NCBI GenBank assembly: GCA_964555585.1
Contig: CAZKSN010000015.1
Span: 1-13,057, forward strand
Source of the DNA: CAZKSN01 sp964555585
GTDB taxonomy: Bacteria; Bacillota_I; Bacilli_A; RF39; UBA660
Length of the DNA stretch: 13,057 nt
Reading direction: 5' to 3'
A program made the translations under genes and the position numbers. Numbering within the stretch: the stretch's first letter is position 1; every line of letters starts with the position of its first letter. Shown in pieces: positions 1-8,375 of the stretch. The notes beneath the pieces are model-generated. The model was not told the origin of the DNA. It was given only the letters and a program-made list of their open reading frames with translations, and made no database searches.

Positions 1-40
1 AATGAGTTGATAAAAAATATTTATGATTTAAATTAATGAA

Positions 41-697
41 TTATCTTTTGAATTTACTATTGTCAAACTTCTTTATGTTACTTGGCAATGATAGAACAAC
101 AGGATAGCTCTTTTCATCATATTCCGGATCTTTTACATGTGAATATGCCAGACCGTATTCTCCCAGTTTCATGTTTCTATAGATTATTACTGATTTTATT
201 CCAAAGAAATTCATACCATTGTATATTTCCTTTGTTCCTTGTTTCAGACTTTGAGCTTCTTCCAAATCATAATTGAAATACTTCTCTTTTGAATCACTGT
301 CTATAATAGCACTGGTAACATCATCAAAGGAATAACCATCCTCTGTCTTTACCAGATTTATTTGATGGGCAACAGCTGTATTATAGTCACATACAATACA
401 TATTGAATATATATCAGCCATTTCTAACAATAATTTATATACTTGAGCTATTGAATTGCATATTCCTTTATTATTATCAATAACATTCATAACTTCAGTG
501 TATGGATCTCTTTTTAATCTTTCTCCATTTTGTTTTCTTGTTCTTATTTTTTCATATAATTCAGTATCATATTTAATTTTACTTGCCAGAAAGTTAAAGA
601 TTCTTTCTCTCTTTTCAAAGTTTGTAAGATTTCTGTCATCATCAGGAAATATTTCATTATACATATTGTTTAATTTTATTATAAGATCATAATTCAT
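41..697 (-). CDS. Transglutaminase-like (cysteine protease fold) protein
   Basis: A 218-aa protein with no signal peptide or membrane segment, so probably cytoplasmic. The middle matches the transglutaminase-like core. A Cys in the context KGICNS (C80) starts a helix, a His in VAHQINLV (H111) follows, and an Asp in SFDDVTS (D126) lies 15 residues further on, which is the order and spacing of the Cys-His-Asp triad. The family includes proteases, peptide-modifying enzymes and inactive scaffolds, so the substrate cannot be named. The ATG at 697 follows a good ribosome binding site (AGAGG, 5 bases upstream). The gene diverges from the paralogous pair starting at 777, with 79 bases between them. 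The first 40 bases of the window hold nothing I can support. The fold is fairly sure; the biological role is unknown. Confidence 0.75.
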   Translation of the reverse strand: MNYDLIIKLNNMYNEIFPDDDRNLTNFEKRERIFNFLASKIKYDTELYEKIRTRKQNGERLKRDPYTEVMNVIDNNKGICNSIAQVYKLLLEMADIYSICIVCDYNTAVAHQINLVKTEDGYSFDDVTSAIIDSDSKEKYFNYDLEEAQSLKQGTKEIYNGMNFFGIKSVIIYRNMKLGEYGLAYSHVKDPEYDEKSYPVVLSLPSNIKKFDNSKFKR

Positions 698-706
698 GTT
701 TACCTC

Positions 707-767
707 TTTACATTTATTATTTTATGTTATAATAATTATATCATAATTTAAAATTTATTTAGGGGGT
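707..767 (+). promoter_or_regulatory. Divergent intergenic region with candidate promoter and RBS
   Basis: This AT-rich gap lies between two divergent genes. On the plus strand a TTTACA (707-712) and a TATAAT (728-733) are visible, but the 15-base spacer is short. On the minus strand a TATAAT reads across 740-735. Both promoters probably lie here, but exact sites are uncertain. The plus-strand gene has a strong RBS, AGGGGG at 761-766, before the ATG at 777. Confidence 0.35.
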
Positions 768-776
768 AATTTTATT

Positions 777-1829
777 ATGGATGAGATTTTATTAAAGAAT
801 GTAAAGGCAACTACAAATAAATATAAAAGTTATTCTAGTAATATATTTTTTAATATTGATGACATTCAGAATAAAATTAAATGTTTAGTAAAGGAACTGT
901 TTAATATTAAACTAGAGAAGCTTACTAATTTTTTTACTTATACACACCAGAATAATTTAATAAACTCCATTAAAGATTTAGCTCAAATAACTTTATTATT
1001 GAACAGTGAGCAGTTAAATAGAGTTGAAGCCACCAATGAGGCAATAAGAAATAAAGATAACAGTATGTACTTTATTTCAAGAGAAATAGAAGTTTTAGGC
1101 AATGGAAAAATAACAAGAAATAACGAAATGGATAAAGCCATTGAAGAGATTATAATTAATAGAAAAAATGATTATTTAAATGCTTTTAATTATTTTAAGA
1201 ATGAAGATGTGGCAGATAGGCTAATAAGAAAGGAATTTAATGATGTAAGTACCTATTTGAATATACTGATTATGTTAAACGAAATTAATTATAAAGAAAC
1301 AGATAATTATGACCCCTTAATAAATGGATGTCAAAATTTAATATATGAGCTAATTCAGTTAGTTATTATATTAATTGAGGCAGAAGAATCAAAAATAAAT
1401 AGAACAGTAAATAATATTAACATTGAAAATTTAAATGCCTATTTTTTAATAATGGATTTTGTTGATTCAAGAAGATTAAGCAATGATAATAAAATAAATA
1501 TCCTGATTGAAAATATTAAAAAAATTAACAGGATAATTGAGAAGGAAAAAAATATTGGAATGCTATGTAAAATGGATATTTATAAACAGGATGAAGTTCA
1601 TGGAATTTTCATAGGCAGCATTGATAAGTTATTAAATATTATAAAATCTGAAATTATAAATGATATAAAAGTCGCTTACAGTGAATTTAAAATATTTGAT
1701 AATATTAATGGCATTAAAAATATTGAAGATTCTGTATTTGATAATCCTTTTGTATTTTATGGAAGACCAACTTGGGAAACAAGAGATATTATGAATAATG
1801 ATTATTCTCTTATAAGAACAATTAGTTAG
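777..1829 (+). CDS. Unknown protein, first copy of a tandem paralogous pair
   Basis: A 350-aa protein I do not recognise. It looks all-helical and Lys/Asn/Ile-rich, with no signal peptide and no convincing membrane segment. It aligns end to end with the next gene. Shared blocks are IDDIQxKI near residue 27, a HQxNLI block, a KEFNDV block, a DPLIN-CQNLIYELIQL block, a KQDEVxGxFxG block near residue 271, and a C-terminal TWxxRD. Because these blocks are spread over the whole length, both copies probably keep one fold. No nuclease, kinase or binding motif stands out. The RBS AGGGGG supports the ATG at 777. The stop is only 9 bases before the next gene's start, so the two are co-transcribed. The ORF is secure; the function is unknown. 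Confidence 0.85.
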   Translation: MDEILLKNVKATTNKYKSYSSNIFFNIDDIQNKIKCLVKELFNIKLEKLTNFFTYTHQNNLINSIKDLAQITLLLNSEQLNRVEATNEAIRNKDNSMYFISREIEVLGNGKITRNNEMDKAIEEIIINRKNDYLNAFNYFKNEDVADRLIRKEFNDVSTYLNILIMLNEINYKETDNYDPLINGCQNLIYELIQLVIILIEAEESKINRTVNNINIENLNAYFLIMDFVDSRRLSNDNKINILIENIKKINRIIEKEKNIGMLCKMDIYKQDEVHGIFIGSIDKLLNIIKSEIINDIKVAYSEFKIFDNINGIKNIEDSVFDNPFVFYGRPTWETRDIMNNDYSLIRTIS

Positions 1830-1838
1830 GGAGGTAAT

Positions 1839-2879
1839 ATGGATATTATTTTATTAAATCAAATAAAGAAGGTGACAGAAAGATACAGCAGGTTGTCCAC
1901 TTCAGGACTTCAATCTCATATTGATGATATTCAGAGTAAAATTGAAATGTTGGCAAAAGAAATATTTGAAATAAAAGTTGAAAAACTTAAGGATAATATT
2001 ACCTTTGCGCATCAGCATAATTTAATAAAATATGTTAAGCATTTAACACAAATAGTCTTAATATTGATAAATGAACAGAATAATAGAGCCTTTTTAACAA
2101 AAAGAGGAATGAGAGCTGGAGACTGCAGTTATTATTTTAAACAGAATAATGAAAGTTGTGACAGGAATGATTTAATAGAAAATGAAAAAGTAAATAAAAT
2201 TATTACTAAGATTATTAATGATAGAAAAAATGTTTACATAAATACCTTCGGATATTTTAAAGATAAGGAAGAAGCCTACTATATAATTAAAAAAGAATTT
2301 AATGATGTAACCAGTTTGTTAATAAACATTAATGATATTAAATATAATAATTTTGACAATTTTGATCCCTTGATAAATAAATGTCAGAATCTGATATATG
2401 AACTTATTCAGTTAATAGTGGGATTAATTAAAGCGGATGAATCCAATATAGCAAATACACTTGATAATTTTGATATTTACAATATGGATGCATATTTCTT
2501 ATTAATGGACTTTGTAAATTCAAAAAAATTATATTTTGAAGACAGATGTGAAATACTGTATGAAAATATAAAAAAACTTAATAAAATAATAGAAAGTGAA
2601 TCTGAAGTTGGACTAATATGTAAAATGAATCTATTAAAACAAGATGAAGTTCAAGGAGTATTTGTCGGAGACATTGAAAAACTTTTAAATATAATTGAAA
2701 ATGAAATAGTAAATGATATAAGAGTTGCATATGGTAAGTTTAAAATAAGTGATAAGCTTTGCGGGATTAAAAATATATTTGATTCTGTCTATGATAAACC
2801 GTATGAACTATTCGGTCCGGCTACATGGAATGCAAGAGATATGATAGAAAAACATCCAATTCTTATAAGAAGTAAATAA
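1839..2879 (+). CDS. Unknown protein, second copy of a tandem paralogous pair
   Basis: A 346-aa protein, roughly half identical by eye to the gene at 777-1829 and aligned with few gaps. The main divergence is around residues 90-125, where the two copies differ in sequence and length, and at the last ten residues. The conserved blocks (HIDDIQ, HQxNLI, KEFNDV, FDPLINKCQNLIYELIQL, ICKM, KQDEV, GIKNI-DSV, TWxxRD) mark what the family needs. No known domain is recognised. The RBS GGGAGG overlaps the upstream stop codon and sits 4 bases before the ATG, typical of translational coupling in a two-gene operon. An AT-rich inverted repeat follows at 2878-2915. The pair may form a heteromer or be a recent duplication; the sequence cannot tell which. 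Confidence 0.85.
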   Translation: MDIILLNQIKKVTERYSRLSTSGLQSHIDDIQSKIEMLAKEIFEIKVEKLKDNITFAHQHNLIKYVKHLTQIVLILINEQNNRAFLTKRGMRAGDCSYYFKQNNESCDRNDLIENEKVNKIITKIINDRKNVYINTFGYFKDKEEAYYIIKKEFNDVTSLLININDIKYNNFDNFDPLINKCQNLIYELIQLIVGLIKADESNIANTLDNFDIYNMDAYFLLMDFVNSKKLYFEDRCEILYENIKKLNKIIESESEVGLICKMNLLKQDEVQGVFVGDIEKLLNIIENEIVNDIRVAYGKFKISDKLCGIKNIFDSVYDKPYELFGPATWNARDMIEKHPILIRSK

Positions 2880-2915
2880 ATATATACACATAATAAGAGA
2901 TTGATGTATATATTT
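2878..2915 (+). terminator. AT-rich 11-bp inverted repeat, possible weak terminator
   Basis: A perfect 11-bp stem (AAATATATACA at 2878-2888 with TGTATATATTT at 2905-2915) encloses a 16-base loop and begins at the stop codon of the second paralog. It has only two G-C-containing pairs' worth of stability and a poor T tract. It could be a weak terminator or an RNA-stabilising 3' end. Confidence 0.35.
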
Positions 2916-2932
2916 TAACAAAAATTTATATA

Positions 2933-2960
2933 TTGTATTATTTTACATAAATGATATAAT
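2933..2960 (+). promoter_or_regulatory. Extended -10 promoter for the 166-aa gene
   Basis: TTGTAT (2933-2938), a 16-base spacer and a perfect TATAAT (2955-2960) preceded by TGA, giving the extended TGnTATAAT form. It lies 20 bases before the ATG at 2980, so the leader is very short, and the RBS GGGAGG follows directly. This separates the 166-aa gene from the paralog operon. Confidence 0.65.
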
Positions 2961-2979
2961 ATTTCTCAAGGGAGGGTAT

Positions 2980-3480
2980 ATGAAATATCGAACGAAAGAT
3001 TTATATATTGTTAGACCGGGTAAAGTGATTTTTGATAATACAAATCCTATAAGTGAAATAAAAAACAATGTTCAAAGGAATTTACATGTTGTAAAGTTTG
3101 AAAAAAATCCATATGATGTTTCAATAGCAGTAAAAAGTCCGGTGGGCTATAATGATTTTCAAAACAACCGAGATTATTTTGATTTTTCTTGGAACTGTGA
3201 TCATTTTTGTGAAGAAGATTATTATATAGGTTTGAAAGATAATGATATAATTTTATTAATTCAATATTTATGGGAAAGAAAATATAATCAAAAATTTACA
3301 GAAGCAATTAAAAATTTTTCATATGAATTAAAACCATCTTATGATACTTTAGAACTTTTAGATATTTATAATATGTTACAAAAAAAGATAACTACAAATG
3401 CTAAAATAGATACTTTTACATTAAAAAGAAAATATATAACTGAAGTGTTAAGACAACAGATTTACACTGATGTAGATTAA
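2980..3480 (+). CDS. Unknown 166-aa protein
   Basis: I do not recognise this protein. It has no signal peptide or membrane segment. The N-terminal ~60 residues look beta-rich. The middle (residues 60-80) is acidic and aromatic, with two Cys and one His (CDHFCEED). The C-terminal half is helical and basic. The C-x-H-x-x-C arrangement is suggestive of metal binding but too short to call a zinc finger. The start at 2980 is supported by AAGGGAGGG ending 3 bases upstream and by a strong extended -10 promoter. No terminator is seen between it and the glmS promoter a few bases downstream. Base use is as AT-rich as its neighbours. Confidence 0.75.
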   Translation: MKYRTKDLYIVRPGKVIFDNTNPISEIKNNVQRNLHVVKFEKNPYDVSIAVKSPVGYNDFQNNRDYFDFSWNCDHFCEEDYYIGLKDNDIILLIQYLWERKYNQKFTEAIKNFSYELKPSYDTLELLDIYNMLQKKITTNAKIDTFTLKRKYITEVLRQQIYTDVD

Positions 3481-3484
3481 AACC

Positions 3485-3513
3485 TTGTTATAAAATGATA
3501 ATTGTCATATAAT
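3485..3513 (+). promoter_or_regulatory. glmS promoter
   Basis: TTGTTA (3485-3490) and a perfect TATAAT (3508-3513) with an ideal 17-base spacer. Transcription would start near 3520, about 44 bases upstream of the ribozyme cleavage site. It sits immediately after the stop codon of the 166-aa gene. Confidence 0.75.
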
Positions 3514-3562
3514 ATAGTTAGTTAGATAATTAATTAGGAGGGTAGCTTTTAATTATATAATA

Positions 3563-3691
3563 AGCGCCAGAGTTTATTTATTAAACTGACGAGGTTGGTA
3601 GTTATCGATAGTTCGGCGGGTACTACTGCGGCTAATTGTCGTTAGATATATTACAAAAAATAAAATATTTCCTTATTACAAAATATATATC
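3563..3691 (+). ncRNA. glmS ribozyme (glucosamine-6-phosphate riboswitch)
   Basis: A self-cleaving RNA in the glmS leader. In this class glucosamine-6-phosphate serves as the coenzyme for cleavage, which destabilises the mRNA and so gives end-product feedback. The conserved core is plain: AGCGCCAGAG at the 5' end, GACGAGG at 3588-3594, GTTATCGA at 3601-3608 and TTCGGCGGGT at 3612-3621. The expected cut is between A3563 and G3564. Pairings I can draw are P1 (3571-3576 with 3582-3587, 5-base loop), the stem closing the core (3597-3602 with 3622-3627), P3 (3628-3632 with 3638-3642) and a plausible AU-only P4 (3645-3651 with 3685-3691). The core is secure; the exact 3' end is approximate. It is compact, with small P1 and P3 loops. 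Confidence 0.95.
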
Positions 3692-3726
3692 AGAAATATA
3701 TTTTAGTATGGAGGAAATTTTTTAAT

Positions 3727-5541
3727 ATGTGTGGAATTATAGGATATGTCGGCAATAAGAAGGTTATTGATGTTTTAATACAAGGCCTAGAAGCCTTGGA
3801 ATATAGGGGATATGACTCTGCGGGCGTTGCTCTTTTAAATAACGGAGAATATAAAATTATTAAAAGTGTAGGTAGAATAGAAAATTTAAAGAAAGAAGTT
3901 AATAAATATGAGATTGAAAACTCTAACATTGGAATAGCACATACAAGATGGGCTACTCATGGAGAGGTCAATGAAATAAATTGTCATCCTCATATAGTGA
4001 ATGATGTCATACTGGTTCACAATGGAATTATAGAAAATTATAAAGATTTAAAAAGTATGCTGGAAGATAAAGGATATACATTCAATACAGCAACTGATAC
4101 TGAAGTAGCCTGTGCTTTAATAGATTATTATTACAGAGATAATAATGAAATGGATTCTATTAAGAAAGCCGTTAAATCAATAAGAGGAAGCTTTGCTTTG
4201 CTGATAATGTTTAAAAATGATAAAGAAAACTTATACGCTGTAAGAAAAGACAGCCCTTTAATAGTAGGTTTAGGTGAAGCTGAAAACTTTATTGCTTCAA
4301 GTATTTCTGCGATTTTAGGTTATACAAAGAAATATTTTCTCATTGAAGAAAATGAAATAGTAATTATAAATGATAAAGATTATAAAATATTATTAAATAA
4401 CAAGGAAATTAGTAAAGAAATAAAAACTGCCGAATGGAATAAAGAAGAAGCTGAAAAGCAGGGATTTGAACATTATATGCTGAAAGAAATCAATGATCAA
4501 ATTGAATTGCTTGACAAAATCAATAGTAAATATTTAAATAATTATAGTTTTAGTGATGATTTAATAGATATAAGCAAATATGAAAGAATTGATATTGTTG
4601 CGTGTGGAAGTGCTTATTATGCTGGTCTGATAGGAGAATATCTGATAGATCAAACAGCAAATGAAGCTGGAAACATTATTGTCTCTTCTGAAGTGGCAAG
4701 TGAATATAGATATAAAAAACATTATTATAATAAAAAATCCTTAGTAATAGTGATAAGCCAATCTGGAGAGACTGCTGATACTTTAGCAAGTTTAAGAATG
4801 GCCAAAGAAAATGGTGTTGATACACTTGCAATAGTAAATGTGCCCTCATCAACGATTGCAAGAGAGGCAAAGTATGTCATTCCAATGCTGGCTGGACCAG
4901 AGATATGTGTAGCAACTACTAAGGGATATTTTTCTCAAACACAAATATTGTCCTTACTTGCATTAAAAATATGTGAGAAGAACAGGGTGCTGAGTAAAAG
5001 AGAGTTAAAGAACATTATTAATGAATCAAGAAGTCTTAAGAAATATTTACAGCCTGTTATTAAAGCTGATATATATGAAGTAATTGCAAATGAAATATTT
5101 AATAAGGAGGATATATACTTTATTGGAAGGGGAATAGATTCTAAAATTATAATGGAAGCAAGTCTTAAGTTAAAGGAAATATCATATATTCACAGTGAAG
5201 CTTATCAGGCGGGAGAATTAAAGCATGGACCAATTGCACTTATAGAAAAAGATACACCTTTGATTGCTTTAATCACTTCAGAAAATTTAAAAGAAAAAAT
5301 GATAAGTAATATAGTAGAGGCAAAGACAAGAGGGGCTTATGTAATTGTTGTTTCAACTGAAGATTTGGAAATAGATTCCAGTGTTTATGATTACATGATA
5401 AAGATTCCTAAGGTAAATGAATTTATAGAACCGTTACTGGCAATTGTCCCTTTTCAGTTGATAGCATATTTTATTGCTAAGAAAAGAGGCTGCGATATTG
5501 ATAAGCCTAGAAATCTTGCAAAGTCAGTTACTGTAGAATAA
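3727..5541 (+). CDS. glmS: Glutamine--fructose-6-phosphate aminotransferase (isomerizing)
   Basis: GlmS converts fructose-6-phosphate and glutamine to glucosamine-6-phosphate and glutamate, the first step towards UDP-GlcNAc, peptidoglycan and teichoic acids; it is cytoplasmic. The 604 aa are full length. The N-terminal glutaminase domain starts MCGIIGYVG with the nucleophile Cys2 exposed after Met removal, followed by HTRWATHG and HNGIIENY. Two SIS sugar-binding domains follow, marked by ACGSAYYAG near residue 292, SQSGET at 344-349, and the EAYQAGELKHGP block. The C-terminus ends in DKPRNLAKSVTVE, the usual family ending. The Cys2 requirement fixes the ATG. The RBS TGGAGGAAA is 12 bases upstream, slightly far. 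Expression is controlled by the ribozyme in the leader. No active-site residue appears missing. Confidence 0.98.
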   Translation: MCGIIGYVGNKKVIDVLIQGLEALEYRGYDSAGVALLNNGEYKIIKSVGRIENLKKEVNKYEIENSNIGIAHTRWATHGEVNEINCHPHIVNDVILVHNGIIENYKDLKSMLEDKGYTFNTATDTEVACALIDYYYRDNNEMDSIKKAVKSIRGSFALLIMFKNDKENLYAVRKDSPLIVGLGEAENFIASSISAILGYTKKYFLIEENEIVIINDKDYKILLNNKEISKEIKTAEWNKEEAEKQGFEHYMLKEINDQIELLDKINSKYLNNYSFSDDLIDISKYERIDIVACGSAYYAGLIGEYLIDQTANEAGNIIVSSEVASEYRYKKHYYNKKSLVIVISQSGETADTLASLRMAKENGVDTLAIVNVPSSTIAREAKYVIPMLAGPEICVATTKGYFSQTQILSLLALKICEKNRVLSKRELKNIINESRSLKKYLQPVIKADIYEVIANEIFNKEDIYFIGRGIDSKIIMEASLKLKEISYIHSEAYQAGELKHGPIALIEKDTPLIALITSENLKEKMISNIVEAKTRGAYVIVVSTEDLEIDSSVYDYMIKIPKVNEFIEPLLAIVPFQLIAYFIAKKRGCDIDKPRNLAKSVTVE

Positions 5542-5581
5542 TGAAATATTAAGAACATTTAAAAATTTTAGCAGTAAAGAT

Positions 5582-5611
5582 AAAAAACAATCCTAAAAGA
5601 TTGTTTTTTTA
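5582..5611 (+). terminator. Rho-independent terminator of glmS
   Basis: An 11-bp stem (AAAAAACAATC at 5582-5592 with GATTGTTTTTT at 5599-5609), a 6-base loop and a run of seven T at its 3' side. It lies 40 bases after the glmS stop and ends the glmS transcript before secA. Confidence 0.85.
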
Positions 5612-5626
5612 TTTTAATTATATTAT

Positions 5627-5656
5627 TTTACTTTTATGTATATCATAAAATATGAT
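5627..5656 (+). promoter_or_regulatory. Candidate secA promoter
   Basis: TTTACT (5627-5632) and TATGAT (5651-5656) with an 18-base spacer, between the glmS terminator and the secA start. A secA promoter is expected here because a terminator precedes it. The hexamers are only moderate matches, and the AT-rich context offers alternatives. Confidence 0.45.
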
Positions 5657-5682
5657 AAAATTAATAAAGAAGGTGAAATGAC

Positions 5683-8172
5683 ATGAAAATATTTAAAAAA
5701 TTATTTTATCACGATTATAAGGAATTAAATCGTTTTAGCAAGACAGCTGATAGGATAGAAGAATTAGATAAAGCTATTTCTTCTCTTTCAGATATTGAAT
5801 TGAAGGCAAAAACAGAAGAATTTAAAAGTAGATTGTCCAAAGGTGAAACTTTAGAGGATATCTTAGTTGAAGCTTTTGCAGTTGTACGTGAGGCTGCTTT
5901 TAGAACACTTGGTGAAAAGCCATTCTATGTTCAGTTAATAGGTGCGCTTTGTATTCATTACGGTAATATTGCAGAAATGAGAACTGGTGAAGGAAAAACT
6001 TTAACTGCAACTCTTCCTGCCTATTTGAATGCGCTTGAAGGAAAAGGAGTACACATTGTTACTACAAATGAATATTTATCTACTCGTGATGCTGAATGGA
6101 TGGGAAAAGTATATGATTTTCTTGGTTTAACAGTAGGTGCCAATAAAAAAGAAATGACTCCAGCTGAAAAAAGAGAAGCCTATGCCTGTGATATTACATA
6201 TACAACTAATAATGAGCTTGGATTTGATTATTTAAGAGATAATATGGTTGTTAGAAAAGAAAATAGAGTGCAAAGAGGATTAAACTTTGCAATCATTGAT
6301 GAAGTAGACTCTATATTGGTTGATGAGGCAAGAACTCCGTTAATTATATCTGGAGGATTAAGCAAGTCTGCAGATTTTTATATTACTTCTGATCAGGTTG
6401 CCAGAAAGTTAAAGGCAGAAGATTATGTAGTGGATGAAAAGACAAGAAAGGTGACTCTTACAGAAGAGGGAGTTAAAAATGCGGAAAAATTATTGAATAT
6501 TGATAATCTGTATGATATTAGAAACAGTGTGTTGGTGCATACCTTAGATAAGGCACTGACTGCCAATTATGCGTTTAAAAAAGATGTTGATTATGTTATA
6601 GATAATGGAAAAGTAATAATTGTTGACCTATTTACAGGAAGACTTATGCATGGTCGTCAATTCAGTGAAGGACTTCATCAGGCTTTAGAAGCTAAAGAAG
6701 GAGTTCAGATTAACAGTGAAACAAAAACAATGGCAACCATCACATTTCAAAATTTATTTAGAATGTACAATAAACTGTCTGGTATGACCGGAACAGCGAA
6801 AACAGAAGAAGAGGAGTTCAGGAATATCTATAACATGTTTGTTATAGAAATACCTACTAATAAACCTGTTATAAGAGAAGACAAAGTTGATTTAATATAT
6901 GCCACTATGAATGGTAAATTAAATGCAATAGTTAATTCAATAGCTGAAATCAACAAGACTGGTCAGCCTATACTGGTTGGTACCACTTCAATTGAAAGTT
7001 CAGAAATATTAAGCAGCTTATTAAAGAGAAAAGGTATAAATCATGAATTGTTAAATGCTAAGAACCATGAAAGAGAAGCTAAAATAATAGATGATGCCGC
7101 TATAAAGGGTGCTGTTACTATAGCAACTAATATGGCAGGCCGTGGTACTGATATTAAATTAGGAAAAGGTGTAAGAGAACTTGGAGGGTTATTTGTAATC
7201 GGAACTGAAAGACATGATTCAAGGCGTATAGATAACCAGCTAAGAGGTCGTTCAGGTAGACAGGGAGATCCAGGAATTTCTCAATTCTTTGTATCCATGG
7301 AAGATCCTCTTATGGTTAAGTTTGGTTCAGAAAGAATTAAAAGTGTAATGGTTGCCTTAGGTATAAAGGAAAACCAGGCAATTCAAAATAAGCTGATTTC
7401 TAAGAATATAGAATCTGCTCAAAAGAGAGTTGAAGGATTTAACTTTGACAGACGTAAAGGTTTATTGGATTTTGACAATGTTATAAGTAAGCAGAGAGAA
7501 ATTATTTATGAAAGAAGAAATGAAATACTTGATAGAGATAGTATAAGAGACAGGGTTTTAACAATATTTGAGGATTACGTTTCCTATCAGGTAAAATCTC
7601 ATATGACTGATGGCACTTTCTTAGATACTGATATAGAAAATTTAATGGAATATTTTAATACTAATTTACTTAAATCTAAAAAATTAAAATCAAAAGATAT
7701 AAAAGATAAATCTATAGAAGAGATAAATAAATTTATTTATAATATAGTGATTGAAGATTATAAAAATAAATTAAAAGATATTTCTGAAGAAAATCAAAAT
7801 GATTTTGAAAAAACTATTTCTTTAAGAATATTGGATAAGAACTGGATGAATCAGCTGGATGGCATGGAAAACCTAAAGGAAGGTGTCGGTCTCAGAAGTT
7901 ATGCTCAAAGCAATCCACTTCAAGTATATGCTTTGGAAGGTTTCAATCTTTTTGATGACATGCTGGCAACCACTAATGCTGAGATAACTCAGTTTCTTTT
8001 AAAAGCTGAAATAAGACAAAATTTGGAAAGAGTAGAAAATAGAAATATAAAGACAAATGATGGAAAAGAATCTATAAAAAGCACTCCAAAAAAAGTTGCA
8101 AGCAAAGTAGGAAGAAATGATGCATGTCCATGCAACTCGGGAAAAAAATACAAAAATTGCTGTGGGCGCTAA
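5683..8172 (+). CDS. secA: Preprotein translocase ATPase SecA
   Basis: SecA is the motor that drives unfolded preproteins through the SecYEG channel by ATP hydrolysis. The 829 aa are full length. Nucleotide-binding domain 1 has the Walker A GEGKT (residues 102-106) and DEVDS (206-210), with the conserved DEARTPLIISG after it. Domain 2 has TNMAGRGTDIKLG (from 482) and QLRGRSGRQGDPG (from 519). The helical scaffold and wing follow. The C-terminus is a SEC-C zinc-binding tail, C-P-C-x8-C-C at residues 815-827. The Asn at 818 replaces the Gly usual in CPCGSG. The RBS AGAAGGTGA precedes the ATG. A second copy of this tail, with the usual Gly, lies at 9622-9669, which suggests the 3' end of this gene was rebuilt by an insertion. 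Confidence 0.98.
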   Translation: MKIFKKLFYHDYKELNRFSKTADRIEELDKAISSLSDIELKAKTEEFKSRLSKGETLEDILVEAFAVVREAAFRTLGEKPFYVQLIGALCIHYGNIAEMRTGEGKTLTATLPAYLNALEGKGVHIVTTNEYLSTRDAEWMGKVYDFLGLTVGANKKEMTPAEKREAYACDITYTTNNELGFDYLRDNMVVRKENRVQRGLNFAIIDEVDSILVDEARTPLIISGGLSKSADFYITSDQVARKLKAEDYVVDEKTRKVTLTEEGVKNAEKLLNIDNLYDIRNSVLVHTLDKALTANYAFKKDVDYVIDNGKVIIVDLFTGRLMHGRQFSEGLHQALEAKEGVQINSETKTMATITFQNLFRMYNKLSGMTGTAKTEEEEFRNIYNMFVIEIPTNKPVIREDKVDLIYATMNGKLNAIVNSIAEINKTGQPILVGTTSIESSEILSSLLKRKGINHELLNAKNHEREAKIIDDAAIKGAVTIATNMAGRGTDIKLGKGVRELGGLFVIGTERHDSRRIDNQLRGRSGRQGDPGISQFFVSMEDPLMVKFGSERIKSVMVALGIKENQAIQNKLISKNIESAQKRVEGFNFDRRKGLLDFDNVISKQREIIYERRNEILDRDSIRDRVLTIFEDYVSYQVKSHMTDGTFLDTDIENLMEYFNTNLLKSKKLKSKDIKDKSIEEINKFIYNIVIEDYKNKLKDISEENQNDFEKTISLRILDKNWMNQLDGMENLKEGVGLRSYAQSNPLQVYALEGFNLFDDMLATTNAEITQFLLKAEIRQNLERVENRNIKTNDGKESIKSTPKKVASKVGRNDACPCNSGKKYKNCCGR

Positions 8173-8174
8173 TT

Positions 8175-8200
8175 AAAGCCTTGTAAAATAAGGCTTTTTT
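8175..8200 (+). terminator. Rho-independent terminator of secA
   Basis: The stem AAAGCCTT (8175-8182) with AAGGCTTT (8190-8197), a 7-base loop and six T. It starts 2 bases after the secA stop. If the secA tail was replaced by an insertion, this terminator came with the incoming DNA, because none follows the orphan tail at 9622-9669. Confidence 0.9.
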
Positions 8201-8226
8201 CATGCCTAAAATTATACCAAAAATCA

Positions 8227-8265
8227 TTAGATAAGTATTTAGATAAGTTTTTTTGCTTATCTAAA
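8227..8265. repeat. Left flanking repeat: tandem TTAGATAAGT plus inverted copy
   Basis: TTAGATAAGT occurs at 8227-8236 and again at 8239-8248 (period 12). An inverted copy, CTTATCTAAA at 8256-8265, pairs perfectly with TTTAGATAAG at 8238-8247 across an 8-base spacer. The T-rich part lies in the loop with no T tract after the stem, so it is not a standard terminator. The stretch 8227-8251 matches 9497-9521 at 24 of 25 bases. The same tandem pair thus sits on both sides of the P-loop gene, as expected for recombinase-binding or element-end repeats. Confidence 0.8.
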
Positions 8266-8347
8266 ATCAAATTTATGTTCGCAATTCCTTGATTTATAAG
8301 GGGAAAATGGAAAAATGTCATATGTCATAATGATAGTGGTCATTTTA

Positions 8348-8356
8348 TGGTATAAT
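8348..8356 (+). promoter_or_regulatory. Extended -10 promoter of the P-loop gene
   Basis: A TGG directly before a perfect TATAAT (8351-8356), the extended -10 form; no good -35 is seen. It lies 20 bases before the ATG at 8376. Just upstream, 8315-8345 is rich in GTCAT/ATGAT words, including TCATAATGA at 8325-8333, which could be an operator. That part is a guess. Confidence 0.55.
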
Positions 8357-8375
8357 TGGTATAGGAGTTGATATA

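Noticed and set aside
3690..3929. Minus-strand ORF over the glmS start
   Set aside because: It overlaps the conserved glmS N-terminus and has no ribosome binding site or recognisable domain.
8227..8265. A second transcription terminator after secA
   Set aside because: The perfect stem has its T run in the loop and no T tract after it. A convincing terminator already lies at 8175-8200, and the units recur at 9497-9521.
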